A DNA stretch of 59,940 nt from Opitutaceae bacterium (GTDB lineage Bacteria; Verrucomicrobiota; Verrucomicrobiia; Opitutales; Opitutaceae), in contig JAQUYL010000020.1 in the NCBI GenBank assembly GCA_028691845.1, positions 1-59,940 of the forward strand, written 5' to 3'. Both the position numbers and the translations under genes were made by a program. Positions 45,669 to 54,628 of this stretch are shown one piece after another (the stretch's first letter is position 1; each line of letters starts with the position of its first letter). The notes under the pieces are model-generated. The model had not been told where the DNA came from. It searched no databases and was given only the letters and a program-made list of their open reading frames with translations.

Positions 45669-45762
45669 CAAGCCACAAGAGCGCGTTGCCGGCAGCGAGA
45701 CAAGCCTCGGGCCTTTTGCTCCGACGTCAAAAAAATGAGCCTGTTCATTTCCATCCGCAAGG

Positions 45763-46164
45763 ATGACGGCAGCCAATCCCGTGGCTGCATTCCGTCCGCC
45801 AGACGATGCTCCCCGTCCCCAAAAGTCGCTTGAACCTACGAAAGCACCGCCGTTCCAAATCCTTCCCTATTCAGTATTGTTTGTCCTGCTTTTCGCATCG
45901 TCGGGCCCGCCAGCGCGAGCCGCCAATTCGCCCCGGTGGGGTCTTACCGGCCGGCCCCGCCGGCCCACCCGGGAGTTTTTCCAACCCCGTCTCGACCAGA
46001 ACCTGCCTGGCTCTCTGCCGCGCGTCGATCCTCAGATCGCGGGCGCCTGGGCCGACAAACCCATTCATGCCTGGACGCTCCAGCCCTGGAACGGATTCGG
46101 GGAGTTTGTTCGCCCGCGGATTCTCAGCGTGGACGACAAGCGCGGTGAATGGCGCGATGACTGA
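45763..46164 (+). CDS. Hypothetical small secreted protein
   Basis: A 133-residue frame with a hydrophobic segment ([14 protein letters not shown]) followed by an Ala-rich possible cleavage site, then a proline-rich basic region and a more ordered end ([22 protein letters not shown]). Codon use in the second half is GC-rich at third positions, like real genes here. No family recognised and no good ribosome binding site; the true start may lie inside. The rest of 45669-46609 holds only the repeat at 46240-46275 and an AT-rich patch (TATTGTATATTATAGAG at 46444). Confidence 0.4.
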   Translation: MTAANPVAAFRPPDDAPRPQKSLEPTKAPPFQILPYSVLFVLLFASSGPPARAANSPRWGLTGRPRRPTREFFQPRLDQNLPGSLPRVDPQIAGAWADKPIHAWTLQPWNGFGEFVRPRILSVDDKRGEWRDD

Positions 46165-46239
46165 CTGCCCGCCTCCCATCAAATTTGTCAGGCCGTGGGG
46201 CGGCGCGGGTTTTCCAAGTTGCTCCTTCCCTCCCAAAAA

Positions 46240-46275
46240 CATGAAGGGGCCACCCCTGCGGGCAGCCCCTGCATG
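46240..46275. repeat. Palindromic dispersed repeat, copy 2
   Basis: CATGAAGGGGC (46240-46250) and GCCCCTGCATG (46265-46275) pair with one mismatch. It is the second copy of the element at 42900-42933; the loop reads CACCCCTGCGGGCA. The two copies lie 3.3 kb apart, one on each side of the helicase gene. Confidence 0.6.
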
Positions 46276-46609
46276 ACCTAACACCAAGCAAACCGTAAGA
46301 ACTACACACAATGCTCGTTTCCTAACGACGCACTGATGTCGAAAAGATAGACGCCGATTTGTTCAAAACGCTCAAAAATAGTTTGGCCTCAGCCGTGTGA
46401 AAATTCGACTGATGTAATCCGATCAAGGAATCAATCGCAAAATATTGTATATTATAGAGTAACCAAACACACCTCCCCTCGGATCAGCTCCATTGGATGA
46501 AATCGCTTGGGGCAACAAAATACCAAAGCGAGGCCCGGCCGGCTTTCCGGATAAGGCAGTTGTCTGGAGCACTCTGCCGAAAGCGCCAGAATTTTTCCCG
46601 CTAGCTGGC

Positions 46610-47809
46610 CTACTGGAATAATTCCACCGGCAAGACCACTGGCGTATCCGCCGGGCTCGGCGTGCGTGGCACCGGCGTGCTCGCAAGCGGATAGTGATAT
46701 CTCCGGCCCTCATAATTGCGGAACACGACCTCTTCGTCAGTTATCTTTTCGACGTATTCCGGATTGATCGGCACCTTGCCGCCGCCGCCGGGCGCGTCGA
46801 TCACGTATTGCGGCACGGCATAACCGGTCGTGTAGCCGCGAAGTGCGCGGATAATCTCGAGCCCCTTGCGAACGTCGACCTTGAAATGCGACCCGCCAGT
46901 AATGAGATCCATCTGATAGAGATAGTAGGGCCGGACGCGCATCTGCAGCAGACGGTGCACCAGCTCCTTCATCACTTCGACCCCATCATTCACCCCGCGC
47001 AGCAGCACGCTCTGGTTGCCCAGCGGCACGCCGGCAAAGGCAAGCTTCTCGCAGGCTTCGCGCAACTCAGCGGTGCATTCGCGCGGATGATTGACGTGGA
47101 TGCTCATCCAGACCGGCCCGTGTTTCTTGAAGATCTCGCATAGATCCGGCGTGATCCGCTGCGGCAGGAAAACCGGGATGCGGGAGCCGATGCGAATGAA
47201 CTCGACGTGCGGGATGGCACGCAGGCGCCCGAGCAGGTGATCGAGCTTTTTGTCGGAAAGCAGCAACGGATCGCCGCCTGAAAGCAATACATCGCGCACC
47301 TCCGGATGCGCCTCGATGTAACGGAGCGCCTGCTCGTACTCCGGATGAAAATTATAGTCCTGCGCGTTGCTGACGAGACGGCTGCGCGTGCAATAGCGGC
47401 AATAAGCGGCGCAACGGTCGGTGACCAGAAATAGCACGCGGTCCGGATAACGATGGACCAAGCCCGGTACGGGCGAATGCGCATCTTCGCCGAGCGAGTC
47501 GAGCATCTCCTCCTGGGAAACATTCATCTCCTCGCCCCGGGGGATGACCTGGCGGCGGATCGGACAGTCCGGGTCGTCGCGATCGATTAGGTTGAAAAAA
47601 TAGGGTGTAATCGCCAGCGCCAGCTTGTGGTTGGATAAGCGGCAACCCTCCTTCTCCTCGGAGGTCAGCGTCATGTGGCGCTCCATCTGCTCCACGGTGG
47701 TCAGTCGGTTCTTCAGCTGCCACGTCCAGTCCCGCCATTCCGTTTCAGGAACATGCGGCCAAAGCCCCTGGCCTTCAAACCAAGCGGAACGGTTGTAGAG
47801 GGAAGACAT
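46610..47809 (-). CDS. kamA: Lysine 2,3-aminomutase (KamA family)
   Basis: A 399-residue radical SAM/PLP enzyme that turns L-lysine into beta-lysine. The radical SAM cysteines are C133, C137 and C140 in CAAYCRYC, and the PLP lysine is K345 in PGGGGKVPI. The N-terminal region (WPHVPETEWRDWTWQLKN) fits KamA rather than the shorter EpmB. Beta-lysine can be made into the osmolyte N-acetyl-beta-lysine by AblB or used in lysine breakdown, but no ablB or lysine degradation gene is in the window. It stands alone. Confidence 0.9.
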   Translation of the reverse strand: MSSLYNRSAWFEGQGLWPHVPETEWRDWTWQLKNRLTTVEQMERHMTLTSEEKEGCRLSNHKLALAITPYFFNLIDRDDPDCPIRRQVIPRGEEMNVSQEEMLDSLGEDAHSPVPGLVHRYPDRVLFLVTDRCAAYCRYCTRSRLVSNAQDYNFHPEYEQALRYIEAHPEVRDVLLSGGDPLLLSDKKLDHLLGRLRAIPHVEFIRIGSRIPVFLPQRITPDLCEIFKKHGPVWMSIHVNHPRECTAELREACEKLAFAGVPLGNQSVLLRGVNDGVEVMKELVHRLLQMRVRPYYLYQMDLITGGSHFKVDVRKGLEIIRALRGYTTGYAVPQYVIDAPGGGGKVPINPEYVEKITDEEVVFRNYEGRRYHYPLASTPVPRTPSPADTPVVLPVELFQ

Positions 47810-48058
47810 TATGCGGCAATACGGCTAACTGATTTGCCCCAGGAGTCAAACGGCCGGCCCAAAGTATGACAATGACACATCTGTCCCATCTTTTTGCCAA
47901 AAAAACCGGCACATTGGGGCGGTTTGCTTTCCATCGCAAAGCGACCTCAAGCATTATTTCAGCACTAACGCCCGGCAGCCCAACATCCTGCGCCGGCCCG
48001 GCTCCCGCATTCCAGAAACCGCTTGCAGCTCCGGACGAAACCTTTTCCGTGCTCCACG

Positions 48059-49231
48059 ATGCTCGCATCCAAACCAGCAATCCTTGCTCTTGAAGATGGC
48101 AGTGTCTTCCACGGCCTCGCCTTTGGCGCTGACGCCACCGTCGCCGGTGAATGTGTGTTCAACACCTCGATGACCGGCTATCAGGAGATCCTGACCGACC
48201 CCTCCTACTTCGGCCAGGTTGTCACCATGACAGCCGTGCAGATCGGCAACTACGGCATCAACGATGCGGATGCGGAATCGACTGCGCCCAAGGTCTCCGG
48301 TTTCGTCGTGCGTGAGGTTTCGCCGGTGGTCAGCAACTGGCGCAGCCGGATGCCGCTCGATCCCTACCTTAAAAAACACGGCATCCCCGGCATCAGCGAC
48401 ATCGACACCCGTGCCCTCACCAAAAAACTGCGCGTCGACGGCGCGATGAAATGCTGCCTCAGCACACAGGCCCTAAGCGCCGATGAGGCGGTGCGCCGCG
48501 CCCGCTCCTGGCAGGACATGGCCGGCAGCGACTACGTCAAGGACACTACCTGCAGGAAGCCATACCTCTGGCGCGCGGATGACGCGAAGCATCACAACGG
48601 CCAGTACCTGCCTGTCGGCACGACTTTTGGAACCATCCGTACGCCAACCCATCGGTTTCGGGTCGCCGCGTTCGATTTCGGGGCCAAGCACTCGATTTTC
48701 CGCAAACTCGTCCGCCACGGTTTCGACGTGCAGGTCTTCCCCGCCACGGCGACCGCCGGGCAAGTGCGCGAGCATGCCCCCGACGGCGTGTTTCTGTCCA
48801 ACGGCCCCGGAGATCCCTCCGCCCTGCCCTACATCCACAAAACCGTCACGGAACTCCTGCCGCATTATCCGATTTTCGGCATTTGCCTCGGCCACCAGAT
48901 GATTACGCACGCCCTGGGCGGCACAACCTTCAAGCTCAAGTTCGGCCATCGCGGTGGCAACCAGCCCGTGAAAAATCTTGAAACCGGCGGCGTCTCCATC
49001 ACGGCGCAGAACCATGGCTTCGCCACCGACCCTCAAAGCATAGAAAGACGCGGCGCCATGGTCACGGAGATCAATCTCAACGATGGCACGGTGGAGGGGC
49101 TGCGGCACAAGGAACTGCCGGTATTCTCCGTGCAGTACCACCCGGAAGCCGCACCGGGCCCGAACGACGCCGATCCCCTCTTCGTCGATTTTTACAAACT
49201 GATTCAGACCCGTAAAGACGGGAGGATTTGA
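48059..49231 (+). CDS. carA: Carbamoyl-phosphate synthase small subunit
   Basis: A 390-residue glutaminase subunit that supplies ammonia to CarB for arginine and pyrimidine synthesis. The N-terminal domain shows ALEDGSVFHGLAFG and SMTGYQEILTDPSYFGQ. The class I amidotransferase triad is visible: C276 in GICLGHQM, and His and Glu in QYHPEAAPGPND. ATG 48059 gives the normal family N-terminus. carB does not follow, so the two subunit genes are unlinked here. Confidence 0.95.
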   Translation: MLASKPAILALEDGSVFHGLAFGADATVAGECVFNTSMTGYQEILTDPSYFGQVVTMTAVQIGNYGINDADAESTAPKVSGFVVREVSPVVSNWRSRMPLDPYLKKHGIPGISDIDTRALTKKLRVDGAMKCCLSTQALSADEAVRRARSWQDMAGSDYVKDTTCRKPYLWRADDAKHHNGQYLPVGTTFGTIRTPTHRFRVAAFDFGAKHSIFRKLVRHGFDVQVFPATATAGQVREHAPDGVFLSNGPGDPSALPYIHKTVTELLPHYPIFGICLGHQMITHALGGTTFKLKFGHRGGNQPVKNLETGGVSITAQNHGFATDPQSIERRGAMVTEINLNDGTVEGLRHKELPVFSVQYHPEAAPGPNDADPLFVDFYKLIQTRKDGRI

Positions 49232-49320
49232 GCCGAGGCGTGGTCGCCACTTCGCCACTCTCTACAACCAGACGGTGACCAAGCCCATCCGGTCTGGCCT
49301 ATCCTCCAGTCTGGGCCACG

Positions 49321-50076
49321 TCATCCACGATCGGAGCCCAGGAGTTCCTCCAATTTCCTTGCGTCCTCGGGAGTGTCGACGCCGATGGTCGGATCGTCAG
49401 TCACGCCGATGGCGATAGGGTAGCCGTTTTCCAGCGCACGAAGCTGCTCGAGTTTCTCGACCTGCTCGAGCTTTCCCGGCGGCAAGGTCACAAATTTTTC
49501 GAGGAAATCCGCCTGGTAGGCATAGAGACCGAGATGCCGGTAACAGGCATTCGCCGACAGCCACGCGTTGTCCACCCGTCCGGCATTGTCGCGGGCAAAC
49601 GGCATTGGCGACCGGGAAAAATACAGCGCCCGGCCGGTCTGGCTCATCACCACCTTGACCTGGTTGGGGTTGTAAAAATCGACCGCGTCTCGGAATGGCG
49701 TGCCGAGTGTCGCCATCGGGCAGTCACCCTGGATAAGCCGGGCTAGCGCTTGGATCTGCCCGGCAGTCACAAGCGGTTCGTCGGCCTGCACGTTGAGCAC
49801 GCAGGCCGCCCCGACCCGCCGGTTGGCCTCGGCAATGCGATCGGTGCCGCTGGGATGCCGCGTATCCGTCATGATCGCCCTGTAGCCGGCATTTTCCAGG
49901 CACTTGGCCAGCAGTTCATTATCGACGGCAAACCATAGTGGAATATCCGGGGCCACCAGCGCGATCCTCTCTGCTACCCACAGTACAAGTTGCTTGCCAT
50001 TAATAAGGTGAAGCAGTTTCCTAGGAAAACGAATGGACTCCAAGCGACACGGGACAATGATGGCAAATGCTGGCAT
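49321..50076 (-). CDS. kdsB: 3-deoxy-manno-octulosonate cytidylyltransferase
   Basis: A 251-residue enzyme that makes CMP-Kdo for lipopolysaccharide. Motifs are [17 protein letters not shown] at the start (nucleotide loop), [19 protein letters not shown] with metal-binding Asp, and [30 protein letters not shown] closes the protein. It converges with carA and is divergent from the HPr gene. Its presence supports an LPS-bearing outer membrane. Confidence 0.93.
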   Translation of the reverse strand: MPAFAIIVPCRLESIRFPRKLLHLINGKQLVLWVAERIALVAPDIPLWFAVDNELLAKCLENAGYRAIMTDTRHPSGTDRIAEANRRVGAACVLNVQADEPLVTAGQIQALARLIQGDCPMATLGTPFRDAVDFYNPNQVKVVMSQTGRALYFSRSPMPFARDNAGRVDNAWLSANACYRHLGLYAYQADFLEKFVTLPPGKLEQVEKLEQLRALENGYPIAIGVTDDPTIGVDTPEDARKLEELLGSDRG

Positions 50077-50158
50077 GGAATGGGTCTTTTGGATTGCAAG
50101 CTGGCGCTCGGTCAGCTTTTAGCGTCAATCCTTAATTCCAGTCACCAAACACATCTCA

Positions 50159-50458
50159 ATGGAAAAAAGCGACACCGCCTCAGCCCCCGCCTCCCAAATC
50201 AAGGAGCTGGTTGTGCAAAACAAGATGGGCATCCACGCTCGTCCGGCGGCTATGATTGTTCGAGTAACCAACAAATTTAAGTCCGAGGTGTTTGTCGAAA
50301 AGGACGAAGAGCAGGTGAACGGCAAGAGCATCATGGGTTTGATGATGCTCGCCGCCGGCCGTGGGTCGAAAGTGAAGTTCATCGTCACCGGCGAGGATGC
50401 CGCCCAGATGCTCGTGGAAATCGAAGCCCTTTTTGCCCGGAAGTTCGACGAGATGTAA
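50159..50458 (+). CDS. ptsH: HPr phosphocarrier protein
   Basis: A 99-residue HPr protein. The phospho-accepting His is H26 in MGIHARPAA, and the regulatory Ser is S57 in VNGKSIMGLMMLAAG, the type phosphorylated by HPr kinase. There are about 12 extra N-terminal residues before the fold. No ptsI, EII or hprK gene is close, so it may serve a regulatory PTS instead of sugar uptake (inference). A strong terminator follows the stop. Confidence 0.93.
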   Translation: MEKSDTASAPASQIKELVVQNKMGIHARPAAMIVRVTNKFKSEVFVEKDEEQVNGKSIMGLMMLAAGRGSKVKFIVTGEDAAQMLVEIEALFARKFDEM

Positions 50459-50495
50459 TTGATTCAGGCGAAATTCCCGAATCAATCGAATGGCG

Positions 50496-50522
50496 GGCCG
50501 GTCCTCGACCGGCCTTGTTGCT
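50496..50522 (+). terminator. Rho-independent terminator after ptsH
   Basis: GGCCGGTC (50496-50503) and GACCGGCC (50507-50514) form an eight-base stem with a CTC loop, followed by TTGTTGCTT. A smaller inverted repeat (TTGATTC 50459-50465, GAATCAA 50479-50485) precedes it. It ends just at the tatD stop on the other strand. Confidence 0.75.
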
Positions 50523-51404
50523 TCAGTGCTTGGGCGTATTGAGGGTGTCCGGTGTTTCCCCCAAACCAAAGAATCGCTTTGCATTGGCGGTCGTGATCGC
50601 CGCCAGCTCGTCCAAACTGACACCGAATAACCGGGCACAGTACTCGGCCGTGTGCCGCATGTACGCCGGCTCGTTCGGTTTGCCGCGATGCGGCATGGGA
50701 GTGAGGTAGGGCGCATCGGTTTCAATCATCAACCGTTCCAATCCCTGCGCCTTCGCCGCCGCCCGCACCGCATCGGCATTCTTGTAGGTGATGACCCCGG
50801 TAAAAGAGCCGAATCCGCCGCGCCTCATCAGTTCGGCAATTTCGTCCGGTCCCTCGGTAAAACAGTGAAACACGACCCGCGCCCAGTTGATGCCGCTTGC
50901 GTCGATCATCTCCACGCATTCGCGAAAAGCCCCGCGTGAATGCACCACGACCGGGCAGTTCCGTTGCTTGGCAAGCGCCAGCCCGGCGGCGAACGCGTCC
51001 CGCTGCCATTGAAAAATCTGCACGGCCCTCGCCGCATCGTCCTTCGGCAGGTGAAACCGATCAAGGCCGACCTCACCCAGAGCAGCCGGAAGAGGGGGCG
51101 CCGGGATCCGGACAGCAGTCGGGGAGGCCGGGCTGAAGGCCGGCGCGGCTTGCCAATAACCTTCAATCTGACTGAAGGATTTCTCCCAGTCCTCGTCCAC
51201 CCCGCACGGATGCAGGCCAACGGCATAATGGACAAACCCGGCATGCTCCCGGGCGAGATCGCGGTAAAGCGGCCAGTCGCCCGTGTCCGTCCCGATGGTG
51301 ATCATCGCTTCCAGTCCGGCTTCGCGCGCGCGCTGCAACACGACCGGCAGTTCGCCCCGGCGGGCGAAGGATTCGAGATGGGTGTGAATGTCGATCAGAG
51401 GCAT
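50523..51404 (-). CDS. tatD: TatD-family metal-dependent hydrolase (DNase)
   Basis: A 293-residue TIM-barrel hydrolase. Metal ligands are visible in DIHTHLE at the start, LGEVGLD in the middle, VVHSRGA, and ETDAPYLTP near the end. The TatD signature HPCGVDE occurs around residue 68. Residues about 84-104 form a Pro/Ala-rich insert (APAFSPASPT, APPLPAA) before the GEVGLD strand. ATG 51404 is chosen because homology starts there. The family includes 3'-5' exonucleases and RNA-processing enzymes. Confidence 0.9.
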   Translation of the reverse strand: MPLIDIHTHLESFARRGELPVVLQRAREAGLEAMITIGTDTGDWPLYRDLAREHAGFVHYAVGLHPCGVDEDWEKSFSQIEGYWQAAPAFSPASPTAVRIPAPPLPAALGEVGLDRFHLPKDDAARAVQIFQWQRDAFAAGLALAKQRNCPVVVHSRGAFRECVEMIDASGINWARVVFHCFTEGPDEIAELMRRGGFGSFTGVITYKNADAVRAAAKAQGLERLMIETDAPYLTPMPHRGKPNEPAYMRHTAEYCARLFGVSLDELAAITTANAKRFFGLGETPDTLNTPKH

Positions 51405-51496
51405 GGCGGATCCAGTGAAAACCCGTTCGGAGATACTGCTGAACGGATCGGGACCATCCTGATGGATTGCTTCGTCACCAGGCTCCCCGCAATGCA

Positions 51497-53035
51497 TTAA
51501 TGCAAATACAGCGATCCATACCGCTCGTGCAGGTAGCGCAGCAATGACTGGGGCGAGAGAGCGCGTCCCGTCACGAGGCGCACCATCTCCGGAGTTTCGT
51601 GGCGGCGGCCCAGCGCATGCACGTTGGTTCGCAGCCAGCCCAACAGCCGGGCGAAATCACCCCGGGCGAAATCGTCCTCAAGGCCCGGCAGCGCCGAGCG
51701 CGCCGTTTCCCACAGCTGGGCCGCAATCATGTTGCCCAGGCAGTAACTGGGGAAGTAGCCGAACGAGCCGGCGCTCCAATGCACATCCTGCAGCACGCCG
51801 CGGGCGGCGTCCGGCGGCGTCAGCCCCAGCAGCTCCTGCATCTGCGTGTCCCACGCCCCGGGCAGGTCGCGCACCGCCAGCGCCCCGGCAAAGAGCCGGC
51901 GCTCAAGATCGAATCGCAGTAGGATGTGCAGGTTGTAGGTCACCTCGTCGGCGTCGACGCGGATCAGGCCCGGCTTGACCGCGTTGATGGCCAGATAAAG
52001 TTCGTCCGACGATATGCGCGCCAGTTGCGTTGGAAAGCATGCGCGCAGCCGCGGTTCGAAACTGCGCCAAAAGGCGCGGCTGCGGGCCACCTGATTCTCC
52101 CAGAGACGGCTCTGTGACTCGTGCCAGCTCATGCCGGCGTTCATTCCAAGCGCCGTGCCGGCATGCTCGCGCGGAAGTCCCTGTTCATAGAGGCCGTGAC
52201 CAGTCTCGTGAATGGCGCTGAATAGCGCATCCAGCGGCGCGTTCTCGTCGAACCGCGTCGTCATGCGGATATCGGCCCCGCTGCCCTCGCAGAACGGATG
52301 GAGCGAGACGTCGATGCGGCCGCGCCGGAAGTCGAAGCCCAGTTTCCCGGTGACCTCGTGCAAAAACGCCCGCTGACCTTCGACAGAAAACCCTTGAAGC
52401 AACCGGGTGGCCGACTTCACCGGGGAAGCTGTGATCGTTCGCACCAACGGCACCAGTCCGGCCTTCAGCTCGGCAAAAAGCTCTTCGATCGCGGCCGAAC
52501 TCATGCCGGGGTCGAACTGGTCAATCCAATAGTCGTAGGCCCGGCCTCCCCACCCCATCAAATCCGCTTCGTGCTGGGCGAGGGTGACATGTTTCTCCAG
52601 GTACGGCGCGAACGCGGCAAAATCGGATTTGGCCTTCGCGGCCGTCCACGCATGAAACGCCTGGCTGGAGTGAATGGCACGCTCACGGACGAAATCGGCC
52701 GGCAGTTTTGTGGCCCGGTCATGATCCCGGCGGGCCTGTTTGACCACCACGCGCTGCTCGGGCGCAAGCCAAGACAGGTGGTCCCCGCCGCCGGCCAGCG
52801 GCTCACCAAGGCCGTCCGGACTCCTTTCCAACACAGCCAGCAGTTCGCCCACTCGCGGGGCGCTGATTTCTGCGTGCATCAGCTCAGCCAGAAGTGCCAT
52901 CTGTTCAGCGCGCTGGTCAACGCTGTCGGGCGGCAGGTTGACTTGTTCATCCCAGCCGAGCAACCCGGCCACGGTTCCCAGCGTGAACTGGCGTTTCAGT
53001 CGGGCGGTCAGTTCGGCATAAGCAGGGTCTTGCAT
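51497..53035 (-). CDS. M32-family carboxypeptidase (Taq type)
   Basis: A 512-residue zinc carboxypeptidase. The zinc motif HETGH is at 276-280 (SAIHETGHGLYEQGL). Family regions such as DVSLHPFCEGSGADIRMTTRF before it and GMNAGMSWHESQSRLWEN after it are clear. ATG 53035 matches the usual N-terminus. It ends 93 bases before tatD, and starts 89 bases after the DUF4097 gene on the same strand. Confidence 0.93.
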   Translation of the reverse strand: MQDPAYAELTARLKRQFTLGTVAGLLGWDEQVNLPPDSVDQRAEQMALLAELMHAEISAPRVGELLAVLERSPDGLGEPLAGGGDHLSWLAPEQRVVVKQARRDHDRATKLPADFVRERAIHSSQAFHAWTAAKAKSDFAAFAPYLEKHVTLAQHEADLMGWGGRAYDYWIDQFDPGMSSAAIEELFAELKAGLVPLVRTITASPVKSATRLLQGFSVEGQRAFLHEVTGKLGFDFRRGRIDVSLHPFCEGSGADIRMTTRFDENAPLDALFSAIHETGHGLYEQGLPREHAGTALGMNAGMSWHESQSRLWENQVARSRAFWRSFEPRLRACFPTQLARISSDELYLAINAVKPGLIRVDADEVTYNLHILLRFDLERRLFAGALAVRDLPGAWDTQMQELLGLTPPDAARGVLQDVHWSAGSFGYFPSYCLGNMIAAQLWETARSALPGLEDDFARGDFARLLGWLRTNVHALGRRHETPEMVRLVTGRALSPQSLLRYLHERYGSLYLH

Positions 53036-53124
53036 CCGGCCATTCAAGGTGCGGCAAAATGGGGAAGCCAGCGCATTTCGCGCTGGCAGAAGGATGCATT
53101 GCACCGACTGGCGCGGAATGAAAA

Positions 53125-54090
53125 TCAATCCGTCCGGATCTCAATGTCGCCGCCACTCGACCGCAGCGAGAGCACCGCGCCGCCGCCATTGACCTTGCCG
53201 GAAAGACGACTCCGGCCCACTCCTCCCTTTTCGATGGTGATCGTCAGGCCGGCCGCATCCACTTTCCCGCCCGAGGTCCCGGCATCGAGATTAAACGCCG
53301 CCGCCTTCGGCAGATGCACCGTCACATCACCACCCGAGGTGTGCAATGAACAATCCTCCTTGGGCGCAGCCGTGAGCATGGCCGTAATGTCGCCGCCGCT
53401 GGTGGCGGCACGCTGTAGATTGTCGGCCGAACTGATGGCAATGTCGCCACCCGAGGTGGAAACCTCGATGGGGCCTGTTGCCCGTTCGATCTGGATGTCC
53501 CCGCCGGAAGTGGAGAGTTTGACCGCCGCTGTTCCTTCCCTGAGCATGATGTCGCCGCCCGAGGTCCCGGCATCGACGGTGCCGTCAATCTTCTCCAATT
53601 TCACGTCACCACCGCTCGTGCGGGCCAGCACCCGACCATTCAGATTGCCGACGGCGATATCGCCACCCGATGTCTTGAGGTCGGCATTGAAATCGTGCGG
53701 CACCGTCACGACGAAATCCACCAACACCGGCGGCCAGGATCCAAAATGCAGGCCCGGCAGCTTGGCTTCGTATTTGGAAGTGACTGTGACAACATTGCCC
53801 TGCTGCTCGAAGGTCAGGGTAAGACGCTTGAGCAATTCGTCGGCCTCAGCCTCCGTGCTGGCGCGTATGTTTTGGCGGGCCACGACTATGACTTCCGCGC
53901 CCTCGCCGGTTTGGATGGCGATATCACCTCCCTGGCTCACGATTTTTAGCGTGCCGCCGGACTGGACGGGGAAGCTCTTTTCAACCGTGCGCACAATTTT
54001 GGCCTGCGCTGGACCTGCGGCCGTGGCAACGAGCGCTATAAACGCGACAACCGGAACAAAGGGGCGGAACGAAGCAGCAATGATTTTCAT
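53125..54090 (-). CDS. DUF4097 repeat protein with TSGGD beta-repeats
   Basis: A 321-residue exported protein. ATG 54090 gives a signal peptide with the hydrophobic VPVVAFIALVATAAG and cleavage near AQA. The mature part has about nine repeats of 13-22 residues with the motif TSGGDI or TSGGDV (one GTSGGKV, one RSSGGDIEI), which in DUF4097 proteins form a beta-helix or beta-roll. Function is unknown; the family is often linked to cell-surface stress systems. The long upstream frame before 54090 is not used. Confidence 0.8.
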   Translation of the reverse strand: MKIIAASFRPFVPVVAFIALVATAAGPAQAKIVRTVEKSFPVQSGGTLKIVSQGGDIAIQTGEGAEVIVVARQNIRASTEAEADELLKRLTLTFEQQGNVVTVTSKYEAKLPGLHFGSWPPVLVDFVVTVPHDFNADLKTSGGDIAVGNLNGRVLARTSGGDVKLEKIDGTVDAGTSGGDIMLREGTAAVKLSTSGGDIQIERATGPIEVSTSGGDIAISSADNLQRAATSGGDITAMLTAAPKEDCSLHTSGGDVTVHLPKAAAFNLDAGTSGGKVDAAGLTITIEKGGVGRSRLSGKVNGGGAVLSLRSSGGDIEIRTD

Positions 54091-54628
54091 GATTGGAGAG
54101 TGTGGCTGACATAAAAACCCGGCTGGGTGCCCTAAAGTTACACTATTTCGAAACATACGATGCCTCACCGCGCACAGGGTCGCCTGACTCAAAGCAGGCA
54201 TTCCGGCCGCACGGGGCGGGCATCCTGTCCGCCACCGGATTGGGAAATACATTCACCGCAGCAGCATAGGAAATAAACGGACATACATGCATGCCCTCGC
54301 ATCATGTGCTATTGTGAGACGGCGTACCTGGCACGCCGCGATGTGTGAGTCGGCGTCGCCGTAACAACGGACGAGAGACTTTGTTTTAGACGCCCGCGGC
54401 CGGCCGGAGCCGGCCCCTTGCCACCGTGCCACCTCATCACGCCGGCGCAAACGCGCGCGCCTTCTGGCGTAGGCGGTTGCCGTCCGGTTCCCCGGAAACT
54501 TGTCACCTATTAGGTGACAAATGCGCAATTCCCCGATTCCCCCGCCTCTGCCCATCCCAGACCGGACCAAGCGCCGCGCGACCGTACCGCGGCGCCTTCC
54601 CAGCAGCCTGGATTGGGGGAGAAAGCTG
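54091..54628. other. Gene-free stretch upstream of the DUF4097 gene
   Basis: About 540 bases without a supportable gene. It holds the 21-base palindrome listed separately and a GGCCGGC/GCCGGCC stem (54398-54404, 54409-54415). The stretch 54290-54410 includes AT-rich turns but no clear promoter. Confidence 0.4.
54501..54521. promoter_or_regulatory. Perfect 21-bp palindrome, operator-like
   Basis: TTGTCACCTA (54501-54510) and TAGGTGACAA (54512-54521) are exact reverse complements around one T. Length and symmetry suit a helix-turn-helix dimer site. It lies about 410 bases upstream of the DUF4097 gene start and about 107 bases from the end of the FAH-family gene, both on the minus strand. No adjacent regulator gene is present, so the binding protein is unknown. 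Confidence 0.45.

Noticed and set aside
52298..54109. A 603-residue plus-strand frame opposite the M32 and DUF4097 genes
   Set aside because: It mirrors the TSGGD repeats as SPPEV-type repeats, which is what the reverse complement would give.
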